The notes below the pieces were generated by a model. That model was given only the letters and a program-made list of their open reading frames with translations, ran no database searches and was not told where the DNA came from. Shown here one piece after another: positions 1-11,948 of a DNA stretch of 64,000 nucleotides. The stretch spans positions 1,432,001 to 1,496,000 of the forward strand of contig JACEVL010000160.1 of NCBI GenBank assembly GCA_020284085.1. The letters run 5' to 3'. Source of the stretch: Aporrectodea caliginosa (taxonomy: Eukaryota > Annelida > Clitellata > Crassiclitellata > Lumbricidae). Both the position numbers and the translations under genes were made by a program. Position 1 is the stretch's first letter. Each line of letters starts with the position of its first letter.

Positions 1-811
1 CGGTTGAGTTCAGCCACAGGAAACCATATAAATGTAGAAGCAGCAGACAACATAAATCTAAAATTGGTCTGGCTCTCGCTCTCTCTCTTTCCAGAAGGCC
101 TCCTCAGCCAGTTAAAAACATTGGCAACCCACTAACACATACTACCAGGCACATGTATTTATTTTTAAACAGAGCCAGGCAAAGCAAGGAGCTGTTCAGC
201 TACTGGTCTGCGAATCCAAGGGTTACAGATCTATGCGTCATCAAGACACACTTTCACCCTACTGCTTCATTATAACCTATAGTAAACAGACTCAGAGGAT
301 CACCTTCAACCCCCAGCTGTCTCCATCTATCAAGTACCCAATCACACAAACTGTTAATTTAAGAAGACGTCTTAAATGCTTTAGCACATGCCTCTTGACT
401 CATGCTATAAGCCAGTGTTCAGCAAGTTAACTAAACTCATATTATTAGGAAACCTTATAGCTAGAAACCTCATAGCTAATGAAAGAAGCAGAAACCAGTA
501 TGAAAGATTACTACACTGCTAAAGTACTATTTCATCACTCACTTGGCTTAAGGTTACATGAAAAATGGTGTTACAACATCCAACTGATGCACCAATTCAG
601 CAAATGCCTCTTACCATTGGTTAGCTCCACATTTGGGCCCAAAACTAAAACAGTCCTGTTCTAGTTTTGAGCACACTGATTTGCTTACTGACAATAGGTA
701 ACCCATTCTTAATGATATTTACAGTAATTAGGATAGGGCAGAAAGCACCTGTGATTCTTGGTGTGGTGCCATATACATTACCTAAATAAATAAATAATAA
801 ATGCAGTGCAT
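1..811. other. no gene recognised
   Basis: Short open frames only, none with family resemblance or splice-site context. The sequence is AT-rich unique-looking DNA with a short AATA-rich run just before the inverted-repeat element that begins at 812. Confidence 0.5.
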
Positions 812-1243
812 ATATGTGACTTGCTCTGGCAAAAGGAGGCTTTTGACAAAAAAATTAGTTTTGTATATTTTGTGCTAAAATTGATAAGTAATCATTTCTG
901 TTTAAAATGTTGAAAAAAAATTATTATTCTATCTTGATGGGTTCCAGAGATATGAATTTTTTTATTTTTTTCTACTCAAAAGTACAATTTCGAGAAAACG
1001 CATGCAAAGTTTATTATCTTAATACAAACCCTAGATAGATCGCAAGTTTATGTGCAAATTTGTCATGAAGTAGGTGAAATATTATTAAAATAATATTTTT
1101 TCCGTATAATATAAGATCCTATCTATTGAAATATGCCAAAAAAATGATAAGTGAAAAATTTACACCTGATTTGTGTTTTAGCTAATTCCTTCAGTTTTAT
1201 CACTGGCAACTTCCGCCTCCTTTTGCCAGAGCAGGTCACATAT
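812..1243. mobile_element. MITE-like element with 29-bp terminal inverted repeats
   Basis: Bases 812-840 and 1215-1243 are inverted copies with one mismatch, beginning ATATGTGAC and continuing through TGCTCTGGCAAAAGGAGGC. The 370-bp interior is AT-rich with no coding frame, as expected for a non-autonomous DNA transposon. The flanking bases are ambiguous (TA or AT), so the target-site duplication and superfamily are not resolved; a TA duplication would suggest Tc1/mariner. Confidence 0.65.
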
Positions 1244-2045
1244 TGTATTTTTGACTGGTTTCAAGAACGTGAGTATATAGTATATACATTACATCATATT
1301 CATATGCAGCTCTCAGAGTCAGGATTTCATATAACAGTTGGCTCAGAACAATTACACCTCAAAACCTTGCAGCTTTGTTGAGTAGAATCAAACAATGCTC
1401 AACCGCAAAACAAAGCCCACAAAAATTTATTAAAGCATATTATGTTCAAGGTTGTGCTTTTCTGATCAAACCTATAGCCACTTAATCCCAGAGTAATAAA
1501 ACCAACCACTTAAGATCATTCCATCACTAAACTGCAGACATATTCAAAGTTCCACAAAGACTGCACTAAGAATTCTGTCCATCTTTCTTAAAATGTTCAC
1601 TCATTTGTTGCACAAAGAAATTTCAAAGCCAACATAGTGTAATCTAAATTCAAGCACAGGACATGTTAAGACAGTATTTCAGATCAAGACCAGAATCAAG
1701 TATTCCCCACAAGAAACTCAATGATGAAATCAGGACAGTAGACAAACTACAGATTGACATGGACTACAGATTGACAAGTACAGCATTTAGTTAAGGCTAC
1801 ATCAATGAACCAACACTTCAATCAGATAATGGCATGTCCAAAACAATAGCCAGTCAGTTGTGAGATGATTTATAGCTTATAAGATAAGGATTTTTATTAA
1901 TATCTCAAGATTGTCTCAACGAACTAACGACTCATGCACATGTAACATCGATGCACACCTATGCACAGTGACCTCTTTCATTCTCACCATTATGACTCAC
2001 CTGCATAGGCTGCAAATCCCGCCTAATCGCTCAACTAGATCTCAC
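1244..2045. other. no gene recognised
   Basis: The open frame at 1151-1381 runs out of the inverted-repeat element and has no protein-family features. Nothing else is visible in this stretch. Confidence 0.4.
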
Positions 2046-2124
2046 CGGTTGTCTTCATTCTCGCCTATATCCATTGGTGACATTTGAGGCTCGTCTACTG
2101 CACTCCAGTCAATGGTAGGTCCAC
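2046..2124 (-). CDS. candidate internal exon, unidentified protein
   Basis: On the minus strand a 79-nt open segment is bounded by an acceptor ending GGCTAGCAG and a donor starting GTGAGA. If entered in phase 1 it encodes an acidic peptide containing IDWSAVDEPQMSPMDIGEN. Entry phase 1 is compatible with the MAP1-like first exon at 6797-6938, which leaves in phase 1, so it could be that gene's second exon. The peptide does not resemble the segment that normally follows in MAP1 proteins, so this link is only an inference. It may be chance. Confidence 0.28.
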
Positions 2125-2429
2125 CTGCTAGCCAAGTAGGGCTGCCCAAGGAGGTCTTCATTTATTTAGTCCTCCTTGGGTTGAGGAAGTAATGCGCAGG
2201 AACAATTATTGCCACTTAACTATTCAACCGTTCCATCACAAGAGGCAGAGTTCCAATGGCCTTGAAAGTCACAGCCATTACTCTATTGCAAAAAACCCTG
2301 GCGTGAACAGCAGCAGATGTAAAAAACTATTGGTCAATATCAAACCTGACTGTTCTGTCTGAAATATTGGAAAGGGTTATAGCCACGCAACAAGTTCACT
2401 TATTCAACGTCAACAAGTCATTCCCAACA

Positions 2430-2500
2430 GACCAAATTGTAATTGTAATTACCGATAGTAACTTCTATTGCGCTGGTGTTACTACTGTGCACACCATTCT
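2430..2500 (-). repeat. LINE 3'-end-like fragment
   Basis: Read on the minus strand this resembles the dispersed 3'-end sequence also found at 46112-46168, 54338-54389 and 62038-62085 (a GGCGCAATAGAAGTT-like core followed by an AATTAC-type tail). No coding part remains. Confidence 0.45.
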
Positions 2501-3239
2501 ACCGAGACGATCTTCGCATATATTCTGTCTGATATAGTCCTAGAATGTCGTTTTACAATTTTTATACAGGTTTATGAATCTAGCGTCAAAGTCATCATCA
2601 CTACCACATAACTAAGTACTTGTACTGTGTTACACAATTCACCAGGAAATTATATATTTTATATGAACAGGCCACAATGAGTGAATTCAAAACAATTTTC
2701 AAGACAAATGTTCGTCATCTCAAGTAACACCCTAAAAATTTCTGTGATTGCATAAATTAATTATTTTTATGAAACTGCATTTCATGCATATAGCAACAAC
2801 TGTTTCTTGTATAAGTTAGATTGATAATTGGCAATGATGAATAGCTGAAAGGAAATCTCACCAAGACAGTAAACAATACTCCCTCAAATTCCTCTCTGTT
2901 GCTGTCCTAGGCAGACTGGAAGTATGGTATGTAGGCCTACTACTCAGCTAAATCTTTGGTAACCATGTAGGTTGTGGTATTCTGCTGGACCTCCTACTGG
3001 CATCTAATATAATGCTACTAACCCAATTAAGAGTCTAGACATGGTATCCTGGGCCAATTTCAAGGAAATATATTGCTGAGGAAGAGCATGATTGTTCTCA
3101 GCTAAAGTAATATCAGACTGGTAGCAAGTTAATCTGATCTGCTGCTTAGTTTCTCAGGCATGTTTCTATGAACTTTGATCCTGTACACCTAAATCCATGT
3201 CAAAGAGCTTCAGCAAACTATCAGCCATACATTTACATA

Positions 3240-3335
3240 TCTTGTACATGTAAATATATTTACTCAGTACACATAGTTGCTGTATATGTATGTATGTATA
3301 AATATATAAATATATATATATATAAACGCATGTAT
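3240..3335. repeat. TATG/TATA low-complexity tract
   Basis: Alternating TATA, TATG and GTAT units. They generate spurious tyrosine/isoleucine-rich frames on both strands. Confidence 0.7.
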
Positions 3336-4124
3336 AAGTACCAGTGTATACCATGTCAAAGTTTCCTTATGAATGAACATAAAACTTGAGCTGGGTGACA
3401 GGTAAAGAAGAATATAAGAACACAATACTTGAAGCACTTCAGGTACAAGAAGACACATATCTAGAGGACACATTGCAACTGAATGCACAATACCTTACCA
3501 CATGTGGGTGGGGATATGTATTAGAAACAGTTTTACTTTGCTCAGTTAAATTACTGCTATGGACAGGATCTCCCAAACCTAAAAATGTAAAGGTCGGTGT
3601 TCAACCTGAAAATGACCTGTCCAATAATGGGCTCATAAGTTGTCTTCGTTAAATAAAGCATTTCTATACTAGTAACAATTCAATAACTCAGGTAATTCTT
3701 TCAAACACTGTATGCAAATAGACCAGTAACTCATTCTGGTAAGAACACTAACTTTCTAAAGGTAATGCAGGTCTAACTAGTGTTAACTAGTGTAGCCAGA
3801 ACAAATGTAGCTGCAACAATAGGCACACTCAAGCAGAAATATAATACACCGTGACTCACTCAAGTCAAACAGATGCAACTTGCGAGTTTAATACGTTACT
3901 AGAGTCAAATAGGTCTCTCATTAGAGTGAAGTCTATATGAAATGTTTGAATTTACTCATTGTTCGAAGAAAAAAATATCAGATTGACGAAGGTCCATTCA
4001 CTGTGGCCTTCTACATTATCATACGGTTTCCTAGTTGTAGGGAAGATGACCATACTCTGTAATCAGATAACATATGCTCAGCAAGTTCCAGCCACACTAT
4101 TTTTTAACTTTATCTGTGATTAGT

Positions 4125-4225
4125 ACCTTCTATCGCGTCGGTGTCTAATGTACATGAGATCAAACGATGGCACTCTAAAACCAAGCCGTAATCAGGTCAA
4201 TATCCAGAAGATCAGTCTACGAAAA
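4125..4225 (-). repeat. dispersed repeat fragment
   Basis: The segment around GATGGCACTCTAAAACCAAG to CCAGAAGATCAGT recurs in diverged form at about 30785-30866 in a POLK intron. The left part also resembles the 3'-end repeat of 46112-46168 in reverse orientation. Origin not identified. Confidence 0.4.
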
Positions 4226-4914
4226 CACTCTGAATGTCTGATTGCCTGTGCATCATCAAATCTTTGTAATCGGTTTGTCTCTGTCAAACTAACATTTCAA
4301 GGCCTATTTACGACCCACCATATTCAGACAGTAGGACAATGTTTACTTAATACAGTAATTACTACGATTCAAGAGATAAAGTCATTACAAATAACATAAG
4401 TTTCACTTCTCTGTAGTATCAGTGCATTCAAATGCAAATAAATTCAATGAAATGTCACAGTTGTTATGGAAATGAAGAGAGCAGGCTGAAATCAGTCTAA
4501 GGCAGACATGAATTGGTATAGATCTAATTAAACTGTCATTTGGAAGGCATGCATTAATCGATTACAACAAACTGAAGAGAGCTCTGTTTGGACTTGTTTC
4601 CACCTGGATGAGTCAGAATTTAGCAATGTGGGAATTCTGACAGAATTTTCCTTCAAGCCAGTGGAATCAGTAAGCACCAAGGACCAACATTAAACATCAG
4701 CTCAGACAAACTAGCATCACTTGCTAATCAGGTTCAGGCAAGGTTACCATAGCTGCCTCACCACTAGAACTGTCTGTGGGAATTGTTCATCTTTGTTTAC
4801 ATTTGTTTGAATGACTTCTAAATGTCTTTCCTTTATTTCTTTTTTTCTTTCCTGTTTGTTGTAACAAATATTCTTAAAATATTAGCAGCAAGTGAATGTG
4901 TCACTGATTTGTTG

Positions 4915-4997
4915 AGCTCATGTACAGCGCCCTTTCCTTCGACCTCGGCTGTGCTATGGCGCTATACAAATCATCTGATTATTATTACTATTATCAG
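4915..4997 (+). repeat. LINE 3' end with ATT-type tail
   Basis: The CAGCGCC...TTCGACCTCGGCTGTGC motif is shared with 43388-43450. Both end in a GGCGCTATAcAAAT-like motif and an ATT/ATTA microsatellite, the form of 3' termini of the L2/CR1-like LINEs in this window. The coding region is missing. Confidence 0.6.
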
Positions 4998-4999
4998 TA

Positions 5000-6796
5000 A
5001 ATGACAAGCTCACAATAAGCTTCACAGGTATTGTTTAATTGCTAGCTGCATGAAAAAAATGAGGGGTGTGGTATCCAGGAATTATTCAAATTTGCTTAAG
5101 TTTGTTTCTTTTACAATTTTATCTTTCGTGTAGTATTACGTGCAATGCAAATTTATTTACAGGTCTGTTCCCTTGGTTTTCATATCAAGCTTTAATAATG
5201 CCAGAGTGTCTGTGTAATTGTGAGCCAGATTTATGTTACAAACTCCAATGTTCCTACTTTCTTTGATCTTGAGGCAGCTCAAGTCCAATGTAATGAAATC
5301 GGACAACTTTAGGAGTATCAGTATCTAATAGACTAGTTATCAATATCAAGTACACATGCCATCAATCAACGGTTGCTATTTATAATATAGTTATGAGCTC
5401 AAATCTCTAAGCCCTATCCAAGATCAGTGATAAACTCGACTTACACTAAAAGTGCAGCAAGGGAAATGCCTGCCAACATTCCAGACTGATTGGTAAATTC
5501 CTTTAATAGGGGATCTAATATAATCTGAAAACTTTTATGGCAACACTGTACTAATGCACAGGATTAATTACTGGTCATAACTTAGTAATCACTTAATCAA
5601 TCCAGGAAAGGTCAAGACCATGAGCAATATTAAAATGGACACAAATGGAAATTAAAGTTGAGTTTCTGAATGACTTCTGCAACCTTGGTAGCTTAATATC
5701 AGTGAACAGCATCTGCAACAGGGAGGTAAAGACATGCAGAGGAAACACAAATGCTGCATTTGGGATACTGCAAAATGTGGAAAACAATGATGCAGTGTGA
5801 GCAGCAAGATATTTGTAGAAAACAGTTTAAAATATTATAATATAAATTTCATTGCATTTGTTTTATGTAATACTTAATAACTTAAATTTGCCTCAGAATG
5901 GATACTAAGCATTAGTATACCTAAGGGGCCCACCCAATGGCTCTTGAGAGAGGCTATGAAACTGCAGAAATTTCATCTACCATCAGTTCCCTTGGGCCAG
6001 ACAAGTGATGGTGACGACCAGAATAAACAATAGATTTTATGAAATGGAGTTTTGAAATGCCCAAAGGTGCAAATGGTCTACTTCCTCAATTCCTGCTTCT
6101 TCTGTCATCACTGACGAATGAAATGAAATGTTAATGCACATTTTAATTGCACTTATGTATTATCTGTATATGTGCATGCATGCATGTATATTTGTATGTA
6201 TGCAAACTCGTGTGTATGCATAATGGTTGTAATGCATAAAGCTGCTCACCAATAGCAAGCACCTATTAATAGCTTCCCAAACATGAAGCAAGGAAAACCT
6301 CAGCCAAACTCTAGATCTGAAAATAGTTAACTATCATCAAAGACCCAACTTAAACTGTTGAATGAATGCCATTCACTGCATATCAAGTCCACCCAAGTAT
6401 TCATTCACCACCATCCCAGACACAGTTTATGCGCATAAGTAAATGAACAGAATGTTATGATCGGATAACTGGAACAGTAACACGCTCATCCAAAGGAAGT
6501 TGGGTTCCCAGTTGTTATGGAAGACTTTTGGAACCGTTTCAACAATTTCAAAACGGGACCACAATCGCAACTGATACAAAATTCCACTGCCAGTCATAAA
6601 GCAGAATGAAATACGGGTTAAACGGGTAATCTGAAACACACCCTGACGAAACCCGCAAGTCCTCTGGCACACCCCTAAATAAATAATAATATCAACCACA
6701 GTGTGTGTTTTCTCTGGAACGGCCTCGATCGCTCTGCATTGGAATGCGGGAAACCATTTTTCACCGGTCCAAAAGTTCGTCAGTGCATCTACTCAC
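5000..6796. other. no exon recognised; possible intron of the MAP1-like gene
   Basis: No open segment on the minus strand with flanking splice sites and MAP1-like sequence was found. A TGCATG/TGTATG simple repeat lies at about 6170-6215. The long minus-strand frame at 6427-6699 shows no family features. Confidence 0.4.
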
Positions 6797-6938
6797 CGGA
6801 CACAATCCGTTCTAAGATCAGATCCTTCTGGTCGACCGTAAACGGTTCGCCGACAATAAGTAGCAGAGTCGCCGGACAAGGACTCTTATCGCCCAAAACT
6901 TTCAATCCGTCGCCTTCGATTCCCATCGTTGCCGCCAT
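6797..6938 (-). CDS. MAP1/futsch-like protein, first coding exon (partial)
   Basis: The minus-strand ATG at 6938 opens 47 codons ending at a strong GTGAGT donor, leaving in phase 1. After about 20 residues the peptide reads ATLLLIVGEPFTVDQKDLIL followed by ERIVSG. This resembles the conserved N-terminal block of the MAP1 family (Drosophila futsch, vertebrate MAP1A/B), where a hydrophobic LLxVxGE segment is followed by an acidic/basic helix with H/QKD and IL. MAP1 proteins bind microtubules and stabilise axons and other cytoskeletal arrays. The remaining exons would lie leftward, mostly or wholly outside the window. The upstream sequence is CpG-rich and has another possible start at codon 5 (M5). 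Family assignment rests on one exon and is moderate. Confidence 0.55.
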
Positions 6939-7040
6939 CCTTCGCTCGCCTTGCCGCCGCTTACCAAGCAGACATGCGCAGTCAAGTCAGACCACGTGAT
7001 CGTCCGGATTTATTTTTAGAAAGAGGCGGGCTACAGTAAC
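6939..7040 (-). promoter_or_regulatory. CpG-rich promoter of the MAP1-like gene
   Basis: A local rise in G+C and CpG covers the first exon and its upstream side, in contrast with the AT-rich surroundings. A palindromic CACGTG E-box lies at 6993-6998, about 55 bp upstream of the start codon. No clear TATA box is placed. Confidence 0.4.
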
Positions 7041-7746
7041 TGTACAGTAAGTATAAATCGATCGCAATTGGTAAGGTAAGAAATTGCTGCCTTGATTGAC
7101 AACGGGAATTATAATTATATTCCTAATGAGCGTAACCAGAACCATTAACTAGACTGTAAACTGCCATTTACCTAAGTCGAAACACTAATGTAGACTATTC
7201 TCAGCCCAAACACATTAGCCGCTTTCAATAAACGAATAGGCTTATATGGTATGAGTTAATATTGAGTAAGGCCTATTGAATTGCCTAACAACAGACAAAA
7301 CGCTGTAGGTGTACAAAGAAAAAATTGGCATGAAGTATAGCCTACCTTTAGTTAGAGTTGAGAAATAGCATACGATATATAATGCTTCATGAGTCTTTAT
7401 TGGTAAGGTTAAGTTAGCCTATGAGGTCTGTCCCTGAGAAAAAAGAGGTTGAAATATCCTTTCTGGATATTGAATTTTCCGTCTATTGAAGGTGGAACAA
7501 GTAATTTAAACTACGGAAGCTTGACTTTATTAATCTATTTGAAATTCTTAGCGCCTTGAAAAGAAATGTTTAGTTAGAGTTGCTATTAGAAGTTGACAAG
7601 TGATTATTAAGATCATCTGCAAAGATCAGTTTCTGAATTCCGCATCCTACTTGTTGCGATTGTCCTTTCCCTGAGAATTAGAGGGCAGAGAAGTCTAGAC
7701 CGAATGCTTCAAAAGAACGGGCGGGACTCATGTATAATAAATTATT

Positions 7747-7828
7747 CGTTCGTTCATTCATTCATTCATTCATTCATTCATTCATTCATTCATTCATTAT
7801 TCTATATTCACTCATTCATTCATTCAGA
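7747..7828. repeat. ATTC tetranucleotide microsatellite
   Basis: About a dozen consecutive TTCA units, interrupted once around 7800-7808. The His-Ser-Phe-Ile frame through it is an artefact of the repeat. Confidence 0.9.
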
Positions 7829-8140
7829 GGACTTATATACAGTGGCAGCGCTACAGCAGGGCAAGCCAGCTGGGGCAAATGCCCTGGTAAAAAAGGCTAG
7901 CAAAAGCCTTTGCCCTGGTCGTTGCTCTGCCACAAGGCTGTCAGAATTTTTGCCCTGCCGAGAACAAATCGCCCCGTGCGCTGGTTAGGCCTACTTGTAC
8001 AACTGCCATAGCTGGATATAATATGCTCTGGTTACAAAAAGTCTGACGCCGCCTCATCTTATATAGGACGGTGCTCCTTCGTTGATAGCCTATATATATG
8101 CCCTCTCTTGCTCCTGCTAATTGTGAGAATCACTATAGTA

Positions 8141-8219
8141 CATGCTCTGCTAGACTGCTACGGCCCACTCTAGGTGCTTTGCCCGTGTTGGCCCATCACA
8201 TTGGAACTCTCTTCCCCAG
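8141..8219 (+). repeat. LINE C-terminal-domain fragment
   Basis: This nearly matches 59925-59994, where the same sequence encodes part of a LINE protein C-terminus (GPSAWNSLPQ-type). It is a short stranded piece of the same family. Confidence 0.6.
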
Positions 8220-8533
8220 AGATCGATGTTCAGTGGAAGTCCGAGTCCGGTTGCAAGAGAGAGTACAAGAGAAATGCAGGGCAGCTGTTATTACGGCGGT
8301 CGGCCGTCGGCGGGTTTCATTGAGTACGATAAAGCTTGGACGTTGCATCTTTGAAGTGCGCGCAAATGGAATAAGTTCACTTCGAGATGCAGAACGAATA
8401 TTTAACTCATTTACTGAAGAGTCTTATCTTTTAACTTTTAACTTTTGCCAAATAGCGGGACCTATACGTCCCACAGGGTCGTAGTCCCATTGATCCCCTT
8501 GTTGCTAGTCTGGTTTTTCTTTTGTACGTCAAT

Positions 8534-10263
8534 TAGACCTGGGAGTCACTTCGGTCCGCCAATCTGACCCCACTTGACCCTAAAGTGACTTGAGGTCGAC
8601 TTGAAGTCGACAACTTGGAGTCAAAACGACTTGACCCGACTTGGCAGAAAAACAACCAACTTCCGACTTAAAGTCGACTTCTGACATGGTAATAACGATT
8701 ACGTATGCTAATAATACAAAAATGTCATGCCAATTTGCCTGGCAAGCATTAATTTCTTATACTAATGAGTAATGAGATCTCAACACCTGATGAATAAAAT
8801 TGTTTATTAGACCTATTTTGAGCTGTTTGTGTTTGTGCTTGAACAGTTTGTAATGCTCTAATGGGTTAACAGAAGAATCTGCAGCGGACTGGTGGCACTG
8901 AATGGCGTGTTATAATGACACGTTTTAATTCTGTTGTCATAATTATTTAGCAACTAACGTAATTCAAATAGCAATGCACGCGTATCATCCCACGTGCACA
9001 GTACTACCACTCCACGACAATAAAGTCGATCATTGTCCAATACAACAGTTTTAATAATAATAATAATATATTTTCTTTAATAAGCGCCTGACAAACGCAC
9101 TGCGCTGTACATTTACATGTTATGCAATTGAAATCTTAACTACTAACAGAACAGACAGCTTGCAATACAACGGCGCTAATAGCAGCCTACAAAGCATATC
9201 GCGCCCAACAGGGGCTCGAACTCGGTACCTCTCGGTCTCAGTGCCAGATGTCGATCCAATGCGCCACGGGCCCCAGTTTTTCCGTCTGCAAACGACTAAT
9301 GCAGTGCACCAAAGTAGCGCCAAACGATCGATTGATTAGTACGAGATCCAGATTTCTTTGCGTCGAATTCACTGACGACTAAAAGTTCATTGATTTGTGC
9401 GCGTTCAGCTCTTGATAAGGCAGACGTGCTAACATTTTTATTAACACTTCGATTCGCCCGTTTTATGAAACGTACGTGTGACGCTTTACCATATAATAAC
9501 TCATGATATAGATAAATCGACACCGATAAAAAATAAGTAGGCCTAAGTAACTGCTGAGCCCAACCGCCGGGACCGGCTTTGATAACACAAAATAATATCG
9601 CAGTACCGTTCTGAGTTTTTGAATATCTCTTCTTATTAAGTTCTTAATTACTCTTTCAAATGAGATGAAAATCAACTTTTATCTTCAACACTTCAATTCA
9701 ATGTACATCGTCAACATAAATCAACTATATTTCTTAATACTTCACTCTCAATATACAGCTCTATCTACTGTATTAAGACAACAGTACTGCATTATTCAAA
9801 TCGACTCTAATCAGCAATTTCTAACCTTTCCCGCGCGCTATTAGTACGTGCTCAGTACAAGCTATATTCATTCAGTCAATGTTCACATAAGACAAGCGGA
9901 GCTGACCGCCCGCTCAACTAGAATTACTAGATCATGTTTTTATATACATTTATGCCTACAGGTGTATTGCCATGACACAACCCTAACACACTATATAGGT
10001 CTTAAAAACGCTTGTTCGCACTAAAAACACTATACAACTGCTTAAACGCCTCCGTGGCCTTACAATAATTAGTGTGGCGAGATAAATTTAGATTTTTTGT
10101 GTCCCAAGTCGGTTTAAGTCGACTTGTGTAGAAAACAACTTGAGGTCACTTTTCTGTTCAAATTCGACTTGGGGGTCAGTTGCGCTAAGCAGAAACGACT
10201 CGACTCGACTTGGGATGCCCAAGTCGACTGGGGTCGACTTATTGGGGTCGACTCCCAGGTCTA
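8534..10263. mobile_element. non-autonomous hAT-type DNA transposon, 1.73 kb
   Basis: The termini are inverted copies beginning TAGACCTGGGAGTC. They are flanked by perfect 8-bp target duplications ACGTCAAT at 8526-8533 and 10264-10271, the duplication length of the hAT superfamily. Both subterminal regions (about 8545-8690 and 10100-10260) are packed with GTCGACTT / CGACTTG-type motifs in both orientations, which in hAT elements commonly serve as transposase binding sites. No transposase frame is visible inside, so it would depend on an enzyme supplied elsewhere. A tRNA-derived SINE is nested at about 9047-9287. Confidence 0.85.
9047..9287 (-). mobile_element. tRNA-derived SINE nested in the hAT element
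   Basis: On the minus strand the head carries a polymerase III box A (TGGCGCATTGG, plus-strand 9256-9266) and box B (GAGTTCGAGCCCC, 9211-9223) at tRNA-like spacing. The body runs to an AAT-type tail at about 9047-9070. It does not fold as an intact tRNA with matching acceptor ends, so a SINE is the better call than a tRNA gene. Confidence 0.65.
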
Positions 10264-10504
10264 ACGTCAATGCTTATAGTTGTCAATACAGTACTGATAC
10301 TTGGGTTCAATCAAATTTAAGGTTTTTGGTTATGGAGTGAGAGGCAATCATTATCATAGGTAGCTAGAGCTAGGCGGCTATAGGCCTAGCCTCAATACCT
10401 GACGGTGAATGGTCAGTCCTCTTCCCTGTCAATTGGTATTCCCACAGACGTAAAACGATTCATTCTACAACCGAGTTCGCTAGATGGCGCAAATGGAACA
10501 TAAA

Positions 10505-10592
10505 TTTTTAAAGCATTTTCTACCCTGGCTGGGATTTGAACATCCGACATGGTATTGACTTCAGCACGTTAGCCATTAGCCTAGAGTAGGAT
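10505..10592 (-). mobile_element. tRNA-derived SINE fragment
   Basis: On the minus strand a box A-like TGGCTAACGTG is followed at tRNA-like distance by a box B-like GTTCAAATCC. The tail is indistinct, so this may be only the head of a SINE. Confidence 0.45.
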
Positions 10593-10854
10593 ACTATACT
10601 ATAATGGCGAACCCATAGCCTAAATTGAAATCCGTATACCTGATAGCCCCTAGAAATCTTTTCTTGCGCCATCTTTGGGGTATACCGTGTTATAATAAAA
10701 AGTGGTGGAAAGAAGTTTAAAAAAACGACCCGTAGGCTATGAGTCATCTGCGTTGATTGCGTTTTTTTCATGACCGCAAGCATATCACCAAGTTTCAAGG
10801 AGAACTCTCGTCAATTGCATCTATAAATGCTAGTGTTGTTCTGTAAGGGATTTG

Positions 10855-11948
10855 GGAATTACAATAGTAGTAATTGTAACGTAATCATTACTGAGATTTG
10901 ACTAGAGGAATATTTAGACGGACAGACAACAGGACACTGACGGATACAGAGACGGACTAGCAGCGCACGCCTGCCAGCCCCACGTAGGGATGGTGACCGG
11001 ATGAAGCGTCGATCAACCGCCGCCACGCGCCGCCTTCTGATGCCGCCTACTTGTCCATCATAAGTTCTACGATAAGTTACGCCCGCCTTGCAGTGAAATG
11101 AACCCGTCCTCTGGAAATGAACCGGTCCAGATAGAAGTTCTACAACGCGACGGACGGAAGGAGCGACACGGCGACGACCAATAGTCAGGAAGGAAAGAAA
11201 CCTGGGGACACCGCCTACAACCCTTTCCACGAGACAAGAGTAACTATAAGATAGCCGAACACAGAGAGAAAAGTCGTTCTCTCGGTTTGGTGACTGACGC
11301 GATGTTTTGGTGCTCCTGATGAGGAGAGAGGAACGCTTGAGATTGACGAAGCCTGCTGAGGACAAGTGCTACCTGCAAGAGGCAGAGGACAAAGAGGACC
11401 GCAACGGAACGAGACGAGAGAAGCCGAGAGAAACCGAGGGAGAGAACGCAGTCAACCTCGTTAAAGATTACAGACGACGATGCAGGCAATCTCTTTAGAA
11501 TAAGAGCTAGTGACGACACAGATTTATAACTAGAAACTCGTACGCTTCATTGAGATAGACAACTCACCGCTAAAGACACTCAAGAGAGTCGAAGGAAGAC
11601 AGACGCACGTCCGCTGATGAACTTTGATGAACGAGGAACAAGAGTGCAGACCGCTGACTCTCAATCTGATGACATGACAGCCGACTGACTGTCGACTACA
11701 AGGTAACGTTGCAGTAGTGTAATTCAAGGGTAATTAGTGCGTATTGACGATAGGCTATCCGCTGAATAGATATTCTTAAGAGTCCGTAATTGACGAGTAG
11801 AAAAGAGGATCCCGGAGTGATCTTGCTGTAACGTCTTGATTGTATGAAAGTGATGAATATGAGGAGTGAATGATCGTTATAAATTACTGTTTGTAATCAT
11901 TGATTGTACGACATTGTGTAGAAGTTTGTTAGCGAATATACTCTGAAA
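10855..11948 (+). other. leader of the ORF1/gag-like frame
   Basis: Purine-rich, CpG-bearing DNA different in base composition from its surroundings leads into the start at 11949. Its long frames on the minus strand read Arg/Ser-rich sequence without family features. It may be the 5' untranslated region or LTR of a retroelement, but no second LTR copy is in the window. Confidence 0.35.

Noticed and set aside
6703..6999. 98-codon plus-strand frame
   Set aside because: It lies antisense to the MAP1-like exon and its CpG-rich promoter; codon pattern and splice sites favour the minus strand.
7837..7985. possible MITE with GGGCAA/TTGCCC motifs
   Set aside because: No matching opposite terminus or target duplication could be found.
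7704..7988. 94-codon frame rich in His-Ser-Phe-Ile
   Set aside because: Produced by the ATTC microsatellite; the remainder shows no family features.
9200..9285. possible tRNA gene (box A and box B present on minus)
   Set aside because: Acceptor-stem ends do not pair convincingly and a SINE body and AAT tail follow.
9120..9675. overlapping minus-strand frames inside the hAT element as transposase
   Set aside because: No hAT dimerisation motif or catalytic context; one frame crosses the nested SINE.
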